Shown: positions 1 through 9,230, numbered from the stretch's first letter. The stretch: 64,000 nucleotides of DNA from Mesorhizobium_K quangtriensis (GCF_040081925.1 NZ_JBEBMF010000001.1:992001-1056000), one strand, 5' to 3'. Notes: a model not told the origin generated them from the sequence alone. Translations and numbers: made by a program.

Positions 1-16
1 TGACGGGAAGCCTGCC

Positions 17-1327
17 ATGGCCGATGTGAGCGCCGCGCCGGGCAGCCGGGTCTCGCGGAGGACAGTAACAGATACAGCCTGGGCCATGTTCGGCCTCGGC
101 GGGCCGACGCTGTTGCAGCTTCTCTACGTGATCGCTGCAGCACGTGGACTAGGCGCGGAACAGTTCGGCCAGCTGATGCTGTGCGTGGCGGTGGCGACGG
201 TCGCAGGCTGCATCGTCGGGATCGGCGGCGACGGCGTCGCCTTCAAGGCGATCGCCCGAACGCAGGAGGCGGCAAACAGCCTCTTCGGCATGGCGCTGAC
301 GATGATCCTGATCACCGCCGTGCCGGTCGCGATCTGCGCGGTGCTGCTCGCCGTCTGGCTGCAGCGTTTCGACATCCCGCTCTGGCTGCCGGTCGCGATC
401 GTCGTCTCGGAGGTGCTGTTCAACCGCATTGCCTCGGCCTGCCAGAAGGTCTTCATCGCCTTTTCCCAGCAGCTCAAGGCGGCGCTCGTCGGGATGTTCG
501 TGCCGTTGGCGCGGCTGGCTTCGGCGGCGGTCGTTCTGCTCATGTCGCCGGACGATGCGCTCGGCACTTTCGCGACCGCCTATCTGGTCTCGACCTTCGT
601 CGCCATGGTCGCCTGCATCCTCTACACGGTGGTCAATGCCGCGCGCCCCAAGTTCGGTTTCTCCGGAATGAAACTCGGCGAGGGCGTCAGTTTCGCGCTC
701 CTATGGGTCAACGCCTCGCTGCAGGTCGAGGCCGACAAGATGATCCTGTCCTACTTCGCGACGCCGGCCGCCGTCGGCGTCTATTCGCTGGCCTCGCGGC
801 TGATGGACGGTGCGTTCAACCCGCCGCGTGCGCTACGCATCTCGCTTCAGGCCCGCATGATGCGCGAGGGCGCCAAGGGTCACAGCGCGACATATAGGTT
901 CATGCTGCGCATCCTGCCGATATCGGTCGCCTACGGCATATTTGCCTGGGGCGCGATCGCGGTCATCTCGCCGATGCTCGTGCGCCTGTTTGGCGAGGAA
1001 TACGCCGAACTCGGACGCATCCTGCCGCTGATGGGCGCGCTGCCGCTGCTGCGCTCGATCGCCGACATCGGCGCGGAACTTTTCATCGCCTCCGACAGGG
1101 TCTCGCTGTCCACCATCGTCCACATCGTCAGCACGGCGCTGCGCATCGGCATCGGCATCGTGCTGATCCGCAGCGACGGGATCGACGGCGCGGTCGGCGC
1201 GGCTCTGCTGTCGACGACGTTGGCGGCGATCATCTTCTGGACGATTGCATTCGTGATGCACAGGAAAGGCGCGGCGGGGCGGCAAGGGACATCTTCACAG
1301 CCGCCAGATGATCAACCGCATATCTGA
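17..1327 (+). CDS. Polysaccharide flippase (Wzx-like, MOP superfamily)
   Basis: A 436-residue, very hydrophobic protein with about a dozen predicted membrane segments spread over its whole length, as in Wzx/MOP-type flippases that move undecaprenyl-linked sugar repeat units across the inner membrane. The family call rests on topology, length and context (glycosyltransferases, an ExoY-like transferase and an ExoP-like protein follow). The ATG at 17 has a good GGGAAG ribosome site at 5-10. Its 3' end overlaps the heparinase-like gene by 20 bases, so the two are probably cotranscribed. The polymer repeat unit cannot be deduced from this sequence. Confidence 0.82.
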   Translation: MADVSAAPGSRVSRRTVTDTAWAMFGLGGPTLLQLLYVIAAARGLGAEQFGQLMLCVAVATVAGCIVGIGGDGVAFKAIARTQEAANSLFGMALTMILITAVPVAICAVLLAVWLQRFDIPLWLPVAIVVSEVLFNRIASACQKVFIAFSQQLKAALVGMFVPLARLASAAVVLLMSPDDALGTFATAYLVSTFVAMVACILYTVVNAARPKFGFSGMKLGEGVSFALLWVNASLQVEADKMILSYFATPAAVGVYSLASRLMDGAFNPPRALRISLQARMMREGAKGHSATYRFMLRILPISVAYGIFAWGAIAVISPMLVRLFGEEYAELGRILPLMGALPLLRSIADIGAELFIASDRVSLSTIVHIVSTALRIGIGIVLIRSDGIDGAVGAALLSTTLAAIIFWTIAFVMHRKGAAGRQGTSSQPPDDQPHI

Positions 1328-3002
1328 CCTGATCGCCGCCACGCAGGCGGCCTCCAACATGTCGCCGAACGCGTTGATGGGGCACCTGCGCCGCCGCCTG
1401 CGCAACAAGCTTGTGCCGAAGCGCGCCGCCGCATATCGCGCCGACCTCGCCTGCCTCGCCTATCGCTTTCCAGCCTTCAAGCGCAACGAGGCTGCCGTCG
1501 AGCTGGCGCAGATGGTGGCGCAGTTCTATCTCGCCGAATACAAGACCACGATCCCCGGCTGCTTCGAGGGGCGGTTCGACATCCTCAATGCACGCTTCGA
1601 TTTCGGCGAGGGTCCCATCGACTGGCGTTTCGAGGGCGACGAGGGCAATCGGCAGATCCGGCGCGCTAACCTCGCGCAGTTCGGCTTCGTAGCAGCCGCG
1701 ATGCTTTGCGACCCAAGGCGGACGCTCGCCATGGTCGACCGGCTCGTACCTGATTTCCTGTTGAGCGCCGACTTCACTCAAGGGCAGGATTTCTCCGAAC
1801 TCTGGCATCCCTATATCGCCTCGCGCCGCGTGCTCGCTCTGACAGCGGCAGCACTTCTCATGCCGCCGGAACTGGATGCGACGCGCGCCGCCAGACGGTT
1901 GCGCAGCTTCGCGCGGCTGAACGCGGCCTTCGTGCTCGGCAATCTGGAAACCGAACTGGGCTTCAACCATCTGGAACGCAATCTCGCGGCGCTTGGCCTG
2001 TTCGGGCTGTCGCGCAAGACATTTCCCGCGCGCATAGCGACAGCACTTAGGACGCAGCACGACGCTGTGGTCCTGCATTCGATCGGCGAGGATGGTGTGC
2101 AGAAGGAACGCTCGGCCATGTATCAGGGGCTGACGGTGCAGAGCCTGCGCATCTTCGCCGCCCTGCCGATATGGGACGCCGCCCAGCGCGAGGCGATCGA
2201 CGGCAGGCTGGCGGCGGTCGAACGAGCGCTTGCCGCGCTGACGCTGGGCGACGACCAGCCGGTTTTGTTCAACGATGGCTGGCTTGGGGAGGCTCCGACA
2301 GGCTCCGACATAGTGGGTAGCATCAGGCCGGGCTTCACGGTGATGCCGGACGCTGGCTACGTGCGCCTCGCGGGCAAGGACTGGGTCGCGGTGTTCGACG
2401 CGGGCGCCATCGGCCCGGACGAGAATCCCGGCCATGGCCATCCCGACTTTCTTTCGGTAGAGGCCTCCTTCGGCCCGCACCGGCTTTTGGTCGATCCCGG
2501 CACCTTCAGCTATTCGGCAGGCTCCATGCGTGACGAACTGCGCGCATGGACCGCGCACAACGGTCCCTGTTTTGTCGGGCCGCAGCCGGTGACCTTCCTC
2601 GGTTCCTTCAAGGTCGGCAAGCGCTCGGCAGCGGAGATTATTGCGGCGGGAGAAGCTGACGGGATGCAGATGACAACCGGCAGGTTGGCCTTTGATCGAC
2701 ATGAATTGACGCGGACGGTTCGCCTCTTGCGTGACGGCCGGCTGGAGATCGCCGACGCGTGGGCAGGCGAGGGGGAAGCGCAGACGCGATTCCTGGTGCC
2801 GGCCGAGTGGCAGATCGAGCGTCGCGGAAAAACGCTGACGTTCCACCGCGACGGTCTTGGGGTCCGGCTTGGCGTAGAAGGCGCGCGTGTGGAAATCGGC
2901 AAGGCGAAATGGTCGCGCTATTACGACGTGCTGGAGGATGCGCACGAAATCCTGCTCCACCCTGAGGCCGCAAAAGCCATTTCGACTTTCCGACCGCTTT
3001 AG
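1308..3002 (+). CDS. Heparinase II/III family polysaccharide lyase
   Basis: A 564-residue protein whose second half carries the heparinase II/III signature: a His-rich stretch (GHGHPDFLSVEASFG, around residues 374-388) followed by LLVDPGTFSYSAG. The N-terminal half is the helical toroid of this fold. Family members cleave uronic-acid-containing polysaccharides by beta-elimination, and they recur in rhizobial surface-polysaccharide clusters. No clear signal peptide is seen, so a cytoplasmic site or leaderless export is possible. The ATG at 1308 lies inside the flippase gene and lacks a strong ribosome site; ATG 1360 is an alternative. It converges on the GH26 gene with only three bases between stop codons. 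The true substrate is unknown. Confidence 0.8.
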   Translation: MINRISDLIAATQAASNMSPNALMGHLRRRLRNKLVPKRAAAYRADLACLAYRFPAFKRNEAAVELAQMVAQFYLAEYKTTIPGCFEGRFDILNARFDFGEGPIDWRFEGDEGNRQIRRANLAQFGFVAAAMLCDPRRTLAMVDRLVPDFLLSADFTQGQDFSELWHPYIASRRVLALTAAALLMPPELDATRAARRLRSFARLNAAFVLGNLETELGFNHLERNLAALGLFGLSRKTFPARIATALRTQHDAVVLHSIGEDGVQKERSAMYQGLTVQSLRIFAALPIWDAAQREAIDGRLAAVERALAALTLGDDQPVLFNDGWLGEAPTGSDIVGSIRPGFTVMPDAGYVRLAGKDWVAVFDAGAIGPDENPGHGHPDFLSVEASFGPHRLLVDPGTFSYSAGSMRDELRAWTAHNGPCFVGPQPVTFLGSFKVGKRSAAEIIAAGEADGMQMTTGRLAFDRHELTRTVRLLRDGRLEIADAWAGEGEAQTRFLVPAEWQIERRGKTLTFHRDGLGVRLGVEGARVEIGKAKWSRYYDVLEDAHEILLHPEAAKAISTFRPL

Positions 3003-3005
3003 GCT

Positions 3006-3959
3006 TCAGTCGGTCCCCGCGCCAAAGCGCTGCCTGAACGCTTGCGACGCGCGCGGAAACTGGCGGTTGGACATCTGGGCGTTGTAGTCCCAGGCATGCA
3101 CGTCCCAGTAGCTCTGGTAGAGCGGTTGCACGTCCTCGAACCAGTCGGCCATGCCCTCGATGAAAACGGGATCGTCGCCGACACCCTTACCGTCCGGCCG
3201 CGTGCCGACGCCCCATTCGGGATAGGAGATCTCCTTGCCGCGCGCCTGCGCGAAGTCGCGATGCCATTTCAATCCAAAGGGCTGCTCGAGATAGTACTGA
3301 AAGCGTTCCTGCGGGCTCATGCCGTCGATGCCCCAAGTCTCGGCGTAGACGTCCTGCCCGATGATATCGACGACATCGTCGCCAGGGTAAGCGTCGGTTG
3401 GGTCCATCGCCTTGCGGCCATGGTTGGGGCACCACTCGAAGCGGAACTTCTGGCCCGGCGCATCGCGCATGATGCCGACGATGCGGCGGAAATAGGCTTT
3501 GTAGCTTTCCGGATCATCCATCGCGCGCCAAGGCATCCAGTCGCCGTTGAACTCCCAGCCGATGCGGATGACGGCATCGGGATGGCCGTTCTGAATGAGC
3601 GCGCGTGCCGTCATGATGAAGATCGTGTCGTAAGCACCGGCGGCTCCTTCGGCGAGCGTGCCGTCGCGATCCTTGGGCAGCATTGGAACAGACAGGGTCA
3701 GCTTAATGTCGGAGCCGCGCCAGCATTTCGTGATCCACGGTATGCTCGACTTCATCTCGGCCCAGCTTTCCTGGTTGAGCGCATCGACCGTCCGCCCGAC
3801 CTTGCGGCCGACGAAATCCTCGAAGACATGCATGGCCTTGCGACCGTCGCAGCCCGGCCCGCGATAGGCCCCGAGTTCTGTGGCGTTGGCATCAAGCGAA
3901 AAAGAAGCCAAGCCCAGAGCCGCGAGGATTGCGACGAGCGCGGTCACCCGCGCGCTCAT
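3006..3959 (-). CDS. Exported GH26-like glycoside hydrolase (beta-mannanase type)
   Basis: A 317-residue protein with a signal peptide at about residues 1-27 (hydrophobic core, ANA cleavage-like site). It has the two clan-A carboxylates expected for GH26: Glu136 in RIGWEFNGDW (acid/base) and Glu248 in SYPEWGVG (nucleophile). GH26 enzymes are retaining endo-glycanases, mostly mannanases. Similar genes occur in EPS clusters, where they may trim or release the polymer. The start codon overlaps the stop of the glycosyltransferase by ATGA, so the two are translationally coupled. It probably acts in the periplasm or outside the cell. The substrate is inferred only from family and context. Confidence 0.8.
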   Translation of the reverse strand: MSARVTALVAILAALGLASFSLDANATELGAYRGPGCDGRKAMHVFEDFVGRKVGRTVDALNQESWAEMKSSIPWITKCWRGSDIKLTLSVPMLPKDRDGTLAEGAAGAYDTIFIMTARALIQNGHPDAVIRIGWEFNGDWMPWRAMDDPESYKAYFRRIVGIMRDAPGQKFRFEWCPNHGRKAMDPTDAYPGDDVVDIIGQDVYAETWGIDGMSPQERFQYYLEQPFGLKWHRDFAQARGKEISYPEWGVGTRPDGKGVGDDPVFIEGMADWFEDVQPLYQSYWDVHAWDYNAQMSNRQFPRASQAFRQRFGAGTD

Positions 3960-4882
3960 TTCCAGACCGCGCCGCCGCAGCTTTCAATATAGGCCAGCGC
4001 CGGCTGGCCGAGCGGCCGTCGCCCCTCCGGGTGCTTGCGCGCCCATTTCAGGAAATTGCCGAAGGAGCGGAAGACGTTGATGCGGCCGCGGTTGAGATAG
4101 AAGACGTAGGCCGAGAACAGCACGAAGTTGAGCGGCAGGTAGATGGCCGGCAGGTATTTGAACGAGATGATCAGCTTGTTGGTGAGCCGCATCTCCTCGA
4201 CCTCCTTCTTCGGCTTCCGGCCGCCGGGGTCGTTATATTCGACCACCCAGCAGCCGGGCTCGTAGTAGATCTCGTAGCCGGCATCGACGACGCGGTATGC
4301 GTAGTCGATCTCCTCCAGCCCGTAGAAAAAATCCTCCGACATCGGCCCGATCGTCTCAAAGGCGGAGCGGCGGAGCGCGAAGCCATTGCCCTGGAACCGG
4401 AACGTCTTAAACGGCCGGTCCTTGGGCAGCGACTTGTCGGTATGCGGAAAGGAAGCACGGGGCGTGTCGCCCGTCGCGTGGTCGATGTGGCGGGCCGTGA
4501 CGATGGCGCAATCTGGGTTCGCTGCAAACGCTGCCTCGTAACGGTCGAGCACGCCCATCGGGTTGAGGAACGCGTCGTCGTCAACGAAGATCATGTAGGT
4601 TCCCAGCGCGGCATTCGCCCCGTCATTGCGCGCCGAAACTCCCTTGTTGAACCCGAGCTTCACGTATCGCCAGCGCGTGAAGGGCGCGAGGAAGGCGGAG
4701 CGGTCCGTCTCGTCGACATTGTTGTCCACCAGCACGAATTCGACATCGTGCAAGCGATCGGCGGCGACCTTCGCGGCCTGCGCGATCGTTTGGGGGACGA
4801 GGTGATCTCGCGCAAAAGTGACCATGACGATCGAAAACAGCGGTGCGGCCGAGCCCTCTTCCTGCGACGACGTTATCTGCAT
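3956..4882 (-). CDS. Family 2 glycosyltransferase
   Basis: A 308-residue GT-A fold transferase. The nucleotide-binding start FSIVMVTFARD is at residues 16-26, LVDNN at 51-55, and the metal-binding triple Asp (FVDDDAF) at 101-103. GFNKGVSARNDGAN precedes the DXD, as in rhamnosyl- and other inverting GT2 enzymes. The C-terminal third has a hydrophobic segment, suggesting membrane association. The ATG at 4882 has a GGAAA ribosome site. It heads a two-gene unit with the GH26 gene (ATGA overlap), an uncommon pairing of a synthase and a hydrolase for the same cluster. Donor and acceptor sugars are not deducible. Confidence 0.88.
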   Translation of the reverse strand: MQITSSQEEGSAAPLFSIVMVTFARDHLVPQTIAQAAKVAADRLHDVEFVLVDNNVDETDRSAFLAPFTRWRYVKLGFNKGVSARNDGANAALGTYMIFVDDDAFLNPMGVLDRYEAAFAANPDCAIVTARHIDHATGDTPRASFPHTDKSLPKDRPFKTFRFQGNGFALRRSAFETIGPMSEDFFYGLEEIDYAYRVVDAGYEIYYEPGCWVVEYNDPGGRKPKKEVEEMRLTNKLIISFKYLPAIYLPLNFVLFSAYVFYLNRGRINVFRSFGNFLKWARKHPEGRRPLGQPALAYIESCGGAVWK

Positions 4883-5078
4883 TGCCTTGTTTTCCTTGCG
4901 TTCGCCCGGACGTGCCGGAACGATCCGGTTCAGCCTCAGGTTGTGGGATGTCGACGAAGTTGTTGGCTTTTTCCGCTCCGCCTGCTACCTATTCGAACAA
5001 TGAGTGGCCTCAGCGGGCCTACTCTCAGCGAAAATTAATCGCTGCCCAGTAACGCTCGGATCAACGGAAGGGGCACCG

Positions 5079-5399
5079 ATGACCGGCATACTTGTCTTGC
5101 TGTATATCGCGATCGGCGTCGGCTGCGGCCTGATCCGCCTGTCGGCGGTCGCTGTTGGTATCATGGCCATCATACCGGCCTTGGTCGGTGCATTCGCCGT
5201 CCGCGCAGACGGGTTGATGTCCATGGTTGTAGCCATCCTCGTGCCTTTGCTTGTGATCGAGGGCGTGTATTTCGTGACCATGCTTGTCGTCGCAAGGCTG
5301 TCTGCCGAGAAGCCTGCCGTCGGCAAGGCGGACGCGGCCAAGCCCGCAGCGCAGGACATCACGCTGGGAGGCAAGTCCCGCTTGGGCAAGAAGCCCTGA
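5079..5399 (+). CDS. Small integral membrane protein of the EPS cluster
   Basis: A 106-residue protein with three hydrophobic segments (about residues 3-22, 25-45 and 48-72) and a short charged Lys/Ala-rich C-terminal tail. I do not recognise a named family. The ATG at 5079 is preferred to an in-frame codon 25 positions upstream because GGAAGGGG (5066-5073) sits at ideal spacing before it. It stands alone on the plus strand between two minus-strand transcription units, so it needs its own promoter in 4883-5078. Its position suggests an accessory role in polysaccharide assembly, but that is inference. Confidence 0.65.
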   Translation: MTGILVLLYIAIGVGCGLIRLSAVAVGIMAIIPALVGAFAVRADGLMSMVVAILVPLLVIEGVYFVTMLVVARLSAEKPAVGKADAAKPAAQDITLGGKSRLGKKP

Positions 5400-5422
5400 G
5401 CGGCTAACTCGAACGCCAGCGT

Positions 5423-6115
5423 TCAGTAGCTTCCCTTGCGGCCGAACACCACGATCACGGTTCTGGCGATGATCCAGAAATCGCGCAGGATCGACCAGTT
5501 CTGCACATAGTCGACATCGAGCGAGACGCGTTCCTCATAGGTGCAGTCGCTGCGTCCGGTCACCTGCCACAGGCCGGTGATACCGGGCTTCGTCGCCGCA
5601 TAGTCCGTGAAGTGGTTGCCGTAGCGCCTGACCTCAGCCGAGACGATCGGGCGCGGGCCGACGATGCTCATGTCGCCCCTCAGCACGTTCCAGAGTTGCG
5701 GCAGTTCGTCGAGGCTGGTTTCGCGCAGAAGTCGGCCCAGCCGCGTGATTCGCGGATCGTTCTTCAGCTTCTGCGAGGCAGCCCACTCGGCCGCTGCCGC
5801 TTGATCACGTTCCAGAAGCTCGCGCAATGCCGCTTCGGAGTTGATGATCATGGACCGGAACTTGAGGCATTTGAAGCGCCGGCCGTTAAGGCCGATGCGC
5901 TCATGTCCGAAAATCGCCGGGCCGGGATCGGTGTAGCGGATGGCGAGCGCGACCATCAACATCAACGGCCAAAGGACCGCGATCGCGATCGACGCAAGGG
6001 CAATATCAACGGCTCTTTTGAGGATGCCGCCAGGCGCGTATTTCGCTGACCCGACGCTTACAATATCAGCTGCCGAACTGGCAGCGTTCTCCAAAGGGCT
6101 TCCGGCATTCAGCAT
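5423..6115 (-). CDS. exoY: Undecaprenyl-phosphate sugar phosphotransferase (ExoY-like)
   Basis: A bacterial sugar transferase (PHPT family) that would start EPS repeat-unit assembly by moving a sugar-1-phosphate (galactose-P in ExoY) to undecaprenyl phosphate at the inner membrane. Visible hallmarks are one N-terminal membrane helix, LKFRSM, DELPQLWNVLRGDMSIVGPRP and TKPGITGLWQVTGRS. I set the start at ATG 6115, giving 230 residues, close to ExoY. A GGAG site seven bases upstream supports it, whereas the longer frame would begin with a TTG at 6208 and adds a non-conserved extension. It is preceded by a strikingly AT-rich upstream region. The symbol is by resemblance; the exact sugar is not proven. 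Confidence 0.88.
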   Translation of the reverse strand: MLNAGSPLENAASSAADIVSVGSAKYAPGGILKRAVDIALASIAIAVLWPLMLMVALAIRYTDPGPAIFGHERIGLNGRRFKCLKFRSMIINSEAALRELLERDQAAAAEWAASQKLKNDPRITRLGRLLRETSLDELPQLWNVLRGDMSIVGPRPIVSAEVRRYGNHFTDYAATKPGITGLWQVTGRSDCTYEERVSLDVDYVQNWSILRDFWIIARTVIVVFGRKGSY

Positions 6116-6560
6116 CCAACGTCTCCTAAACGCTATGCTGTCCGCGAATCCCAGAAGCGCCCCATCCGCGAACACTAAATTTAAACCATCGATCCCAAAT
6201 CGGATCAAGAGGGTATTTTAGCTGTTTTTCTTCGGCACAATTCCGTAACGTCGGTTAACATCGCGAAAGATGAATTGAATATACCAAAATCTAGACTGTC
6301 ATATTGCGATGCAAAATTATCGATGTATTTATATGTATTTCACGATTAACGAGATAATTCACTGTTGTAATGCCTGTGGTGATAAAAGTTTATATAATGG
6401 TTATACGATCCGGATGGAATATTGCACTGCAACGAAACCTTCGCCGAATTGAGTGAGGCGGAAAAACGCACCTGAAAAGCATCGTTCAACATGTCAGTCG
6501 ACCTGACCTTTTCGAGTGGGCGCATGCGGAGAGGTTGCAACGCACCCCTTCCGCCCTGGC
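6116..6560. promoter_or_regulatory. AT-rich intergenic control region upstream of the ExoY-like gene
   Basis: 445 bases without a convincing gene. By my count 6241-6420 is only 60/180 G+C (33 %), far below the coding DNA around it. It contains many short A/T runs (for example ATGTATTTATATGTATTT near 6332) that would suit an AT-preferring repressor. In rhizobia, exoY transcription is controlled by the MucR/Ros zinc-finger family, which binds AT-rich DNA; applying that here is inference. A possible 64-residue minus-strand reading frame (6346-6540) has no supporting features. Confidence 0.5.
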
Positions 6561-9230
6561 TCAGGCGAATTCGTAGTCGTTCTGCGAAAGTGAGGTCACA
6601 CCCGAGAGATGCAGGACGTCCTGTCCTCCGGCATAGTGGATTGTCCAGGCGTCGCCTGCATTCGTCAGGTACGCATCTTCGCCGTAGCCGACGAAGCGCA
6701 GGCTGTCGCGCTCGCGATCGTTCACCGTGAAGTCGGCGACGATGTCGGTTCCGTTGCCGCGCTCGAAGACGAAGATGTCGTCGCCGGCTCCGCCAAAAAG
6801 GTAGTCGTTGCCGCCCTTGCCGTTCAGCATGTCGTTGCCGGAAGAGCCGATGACCCGGTTGGCGAGGTCGTTGCCGGTCCCCGTCGTGCCGGGCGTGAGC
6901 AGTATCAGATTCTCCACATGATCGGGCAGCGTGTAGGAGATGTACGACTCGATCGTGTCGATGCCTTCGCGCGCGCGCTCGATGACCTGCTGCTCGTCAT
7001 TGTCGATAAGATAGGTGTCGTCGCCGATGCCGCCTGAATAGACGTCGGCGTTGCCCTTGCCCTCGAAGCGTTCGTTCGAGGCGCTGCCATACATCGTGTC
7101 GGCGCCTTCCGTTCCGATATTGGCGCGGATCCATGCTTGGCTTTCCGGCGGGATGCGCGGCAAGGCAAAGTCCTTCGCGGAGAAATCCGAAACGAGCGTA
7201 TCGCGGAAGACGAGCGTGTCGAAGCTGGTCAGTGCGAGATAGGTGTCGTCGCCGACCTGCGTCATCGCGGCGCGCACCTCCTCGAAGGTCGAGAAGCCGT
7301 GGTCGTCGAGCCTGACGACGTCGAGGCCGTTCTCGAAATCAGTGATGATGTCGGACCCGTCGCCGCGCTTAAACACGAAGGTGTCGGCGCCCGCGCCGCC
7401 CGTCAGGATGTCGTTGCTGCCGCCGCCGGTGATGACGTTCGCGCCGCCATTGCCGATGATGATGTTGGGCAGTGCATTGCCTGTCGCGCTGTTGGCGCTG
7501 TTGTTACCGACGAGATGCATGTTCTCGACGTGGTCGGGCAGCGCGTAGCTGACCGAGGCGCGGATCGTGTCGATGCCGCCGTTGAAGTCCTCGACCACCT
7601 TCGTGTCGCGGTGGTTGACGTTGTAGGTGTCGTCGCCGAGCCCACCGATCAGTGTGTCGATGCCAAGGCGACCGTTGATGAAATCGTTGCCGTCGGTGCC
7701 GTGGAGCGTTTCGTTGCCGTTGGTGCCTTCGATATAGCGCGTGTTGGTCGCGCTGGTGCGCAACGTGAAGTTCTCCAGTGTATATTCCGGCAACTGATAG
7801 GCGACGATCTCGTCGATCATGAGCTGCGCGATCAACGACGGGTCGGCGTTGCCGGCCCAAGGCCCGCCGATCGCGAGGTTGGCGAGCAGGTACATCGGAT
7901 CGTGCAACTCGCTCGTCGTCGGCGTCGACATGACCTGCACGCCATCGACAAAGAAGGAGATCTCATAAGGCGTCCACTGCACGCCGTAGCTATGCGACCC
8001 GCCCGACGTATCGACCTGCGTCCAGGCCTCGGTCATGCCGCTGGAGCCGATCACGGCGGAATGCACCTGGTTGGGCTGGTCGCCGAAGGCTTCGAGGATG
8101 TCGATCTCGGGCGGCCAGCTGTTGTCGACAGGCAGCATCCAGAAGGCGGGCCATGCGCCGGCGCCTTCCGGCAGTTCGGCGGTCATCTCGAAATAACCGT
8201 AGGTCTGCCAGAAGGACGACTGCGACGAGATCATGCCGGACGTGAATTCGAAGTCCTTCGTCGCGCCGCCGGTCTCATCGATTGGCTCGGCGGTGATGAC
8301 GAGATGCCCGTCCACGATCGAGAAAGGATTGTAGCCGAGGGGCTCCGCCTGTTCGACATCTGTCAGGCCATGAAAGTCAACATCGACATAGATCTGCTGC
8401 TCGCCATTCTCGGCAAGCGTGAACGCCCCGTCGCCCCACCATTCGAAGCGGGTGCGCCAGGAGCCTTCGCCGTCCGAGAAGCGGTCCAGGCTGTCGAAAT
8501 CGTCGCGAAAGGTCTGGACCATCGCCTGCTTGTCGACGCCGAGCGATATATTGTCCTCGACGATATCGGACACACGCGTGTTGCTGAAGGTAAGCGTCGC
8601 ACCGCCGCCGAGGGCGAGCACGGCGTCGGAGCCGTTCTGGCTGAGGCCTGCCTTGACGTCGGCGAAGCTCGCGAAGTCGAAGCCCGCGAGCGCGACCGTG
8701 TCGCCGCGCGCTCCGGTCTGGAAATCCAGGATGGTATCGGAGCCCTGATCGTGGCGGATGACGAAAGTGTCACGTCCGCCGCCGCCGATCAGCACGTCGT
8801 CGCCCGCGCCGCCGTCAAGAAAATTGTTCTGGTCGTTGCCGGTGATGATGTTGGCGAGATCGTTGCCGCGTCCGGAGGAAGCGAATCCGCCGAGCAAGGT
8901 AAGGTTCTCGACATTGGCCGATGTCGTCAGCGAATAGCCGTGGATGCCGTAGGTCGAGATCGTGTCGATGCCGCCGCCGGGTTCCTCCACTACAATGTTA
9001 CTGTGGTCCCAGACGACGTATGTGTCGTCGCCCAGCCCGCCGACCAGCGTGATATTCTCGGCGCCGCCCGCAAGCTGGTCGTTTTCACCGGTTCCGTACA
9101 GCGTGCTGCCGACATCTTCCGTCCAGGCCCAGTTCGTCGGCGCACCGGATACTGGCAAGGCCAAGCTTGCGGCGGCGGAAGTAAGGGTAGTGGAATTGAC
9201 TGAGGAAGCCGGTTTTTCGTCGGTTGCCAT
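6561..9230 (-). CDS. RTX-repeat GH16 endo-beta-glycanase (ExsH/EglC-like)
   Basis: An 889-residue modular protein. A GH16 domain lies at about residues 240-480, with the catalytic EIDILE signature near residue 373 (first Glu nucleophile, last Glu acid/base). It is flanked on both sides by hemolysin-type Ca-binding repeats of the GGxGxD kind (about 45-230 and 500-870; for example GGAGDDVLIGG, GGLGDDTY, GGAGADTFVF). There is no N-terminal signal peptide, and the RTX C-terminus fits type I secretion, as for rhizobial ExsH, which is exported by PrsDE and depolymerises succinoglycan. I prefer ATG 9230 to an upstream TTG/GTG frame because the residues before it are not conserved-looking. No type I exporter is in the window. 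Confidence 0.85.
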   Translation of the reverse strand: MATDEKPASSVNSTTLTSAAASLALPVSGAPTNWAWTEDVGSTLYGTGENDQLAGGAENITLVGGLGDDTYVVWDHSNIVVEEPGGGIDTISTYGIHGYSLTTSANVENLTLLGGFASSGRGNDLANIITGNDQNNFLDGGAGDDVLIGGGGRDTFVIRHDQGSDTILDFQTGARGDTVALAGFDFASFADVKAGLSQNGSDAVLALGGGATLTFSNTRVSDIVEDNISLGVDKQAMVQTFRDDFDSLDRFSDGEGSWRTRFEWWGDGAFTLAENGEQQIYVDVDFHGLTDVEQAEPLGYNPFSIVDGHLVITAEPIDETGGATKDFEFTSGMISSQSSFWQTYGYFEMTAELPEGAGAWPAFWMLPVDNSWPPEIDILEAFGDQPNQVHSAVIGSSGMTEAWTQVDTSGGSHSYGVQWTPYEISFFVDGVQVMSTPTTSELHDPMYLLANLAIGGPWAGNADPSLIAQLMIDEIVAYQLPEYTLENFTLRTSATNTRYIEGTNGNETLHGTDGNDFINGRLGIDTLIGGLGDDTYNVNHRDTKVVEDFNGGIDTIRASVSYALPDHVENMHLVGNNSANSATGNALPNIIIGNGGANVITGGGSNDILTGGAGADTFVFKRGDGSDIITDFENGLDVVRLDDHGFSTFEEVRAAMTQVGDDTYLALTSFDTLVFRDTLVSDFSAKDFALPRIPPESQAWIRANIGTEGADTMYGSASNERFEGKGNADVYSGGIGDDTYLIDNDEQQVIERAREGIDTIESYISYTLPDHVENLILLTPGTTGTGNDLANRVIGSSGNDMLNGKGGNDYLFGGAGDDIFVFERGNGTDIVADFTVNDRERDSLRFVGYGEDAYLTNAGDAWTIHYAGGQDVLHLSGVTSLSQNDYEFA

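Noticed and set aside
1230..2960. 576-residue open frame opposite the heparinase-like gene
   Set aside because: High-G+C antisense shadow with Arg/Gln-rich composition and no recognisable fold; the plus-strand gene has clear family motifs.
6346..6540. Possible 64-residue gene in the AT-rich region before the ExoY-like gene
   Set aside because: No ribosome site, no known motif, and it lies in DNA with regulatory composition.
7137..9203. 688-residue open frame opposite the GH16 gene
   Set aside because: Exact shadow of the RTX/GH16 gene; its repeats mirror the GGxGxD coding repeats and it has no domain of its own.
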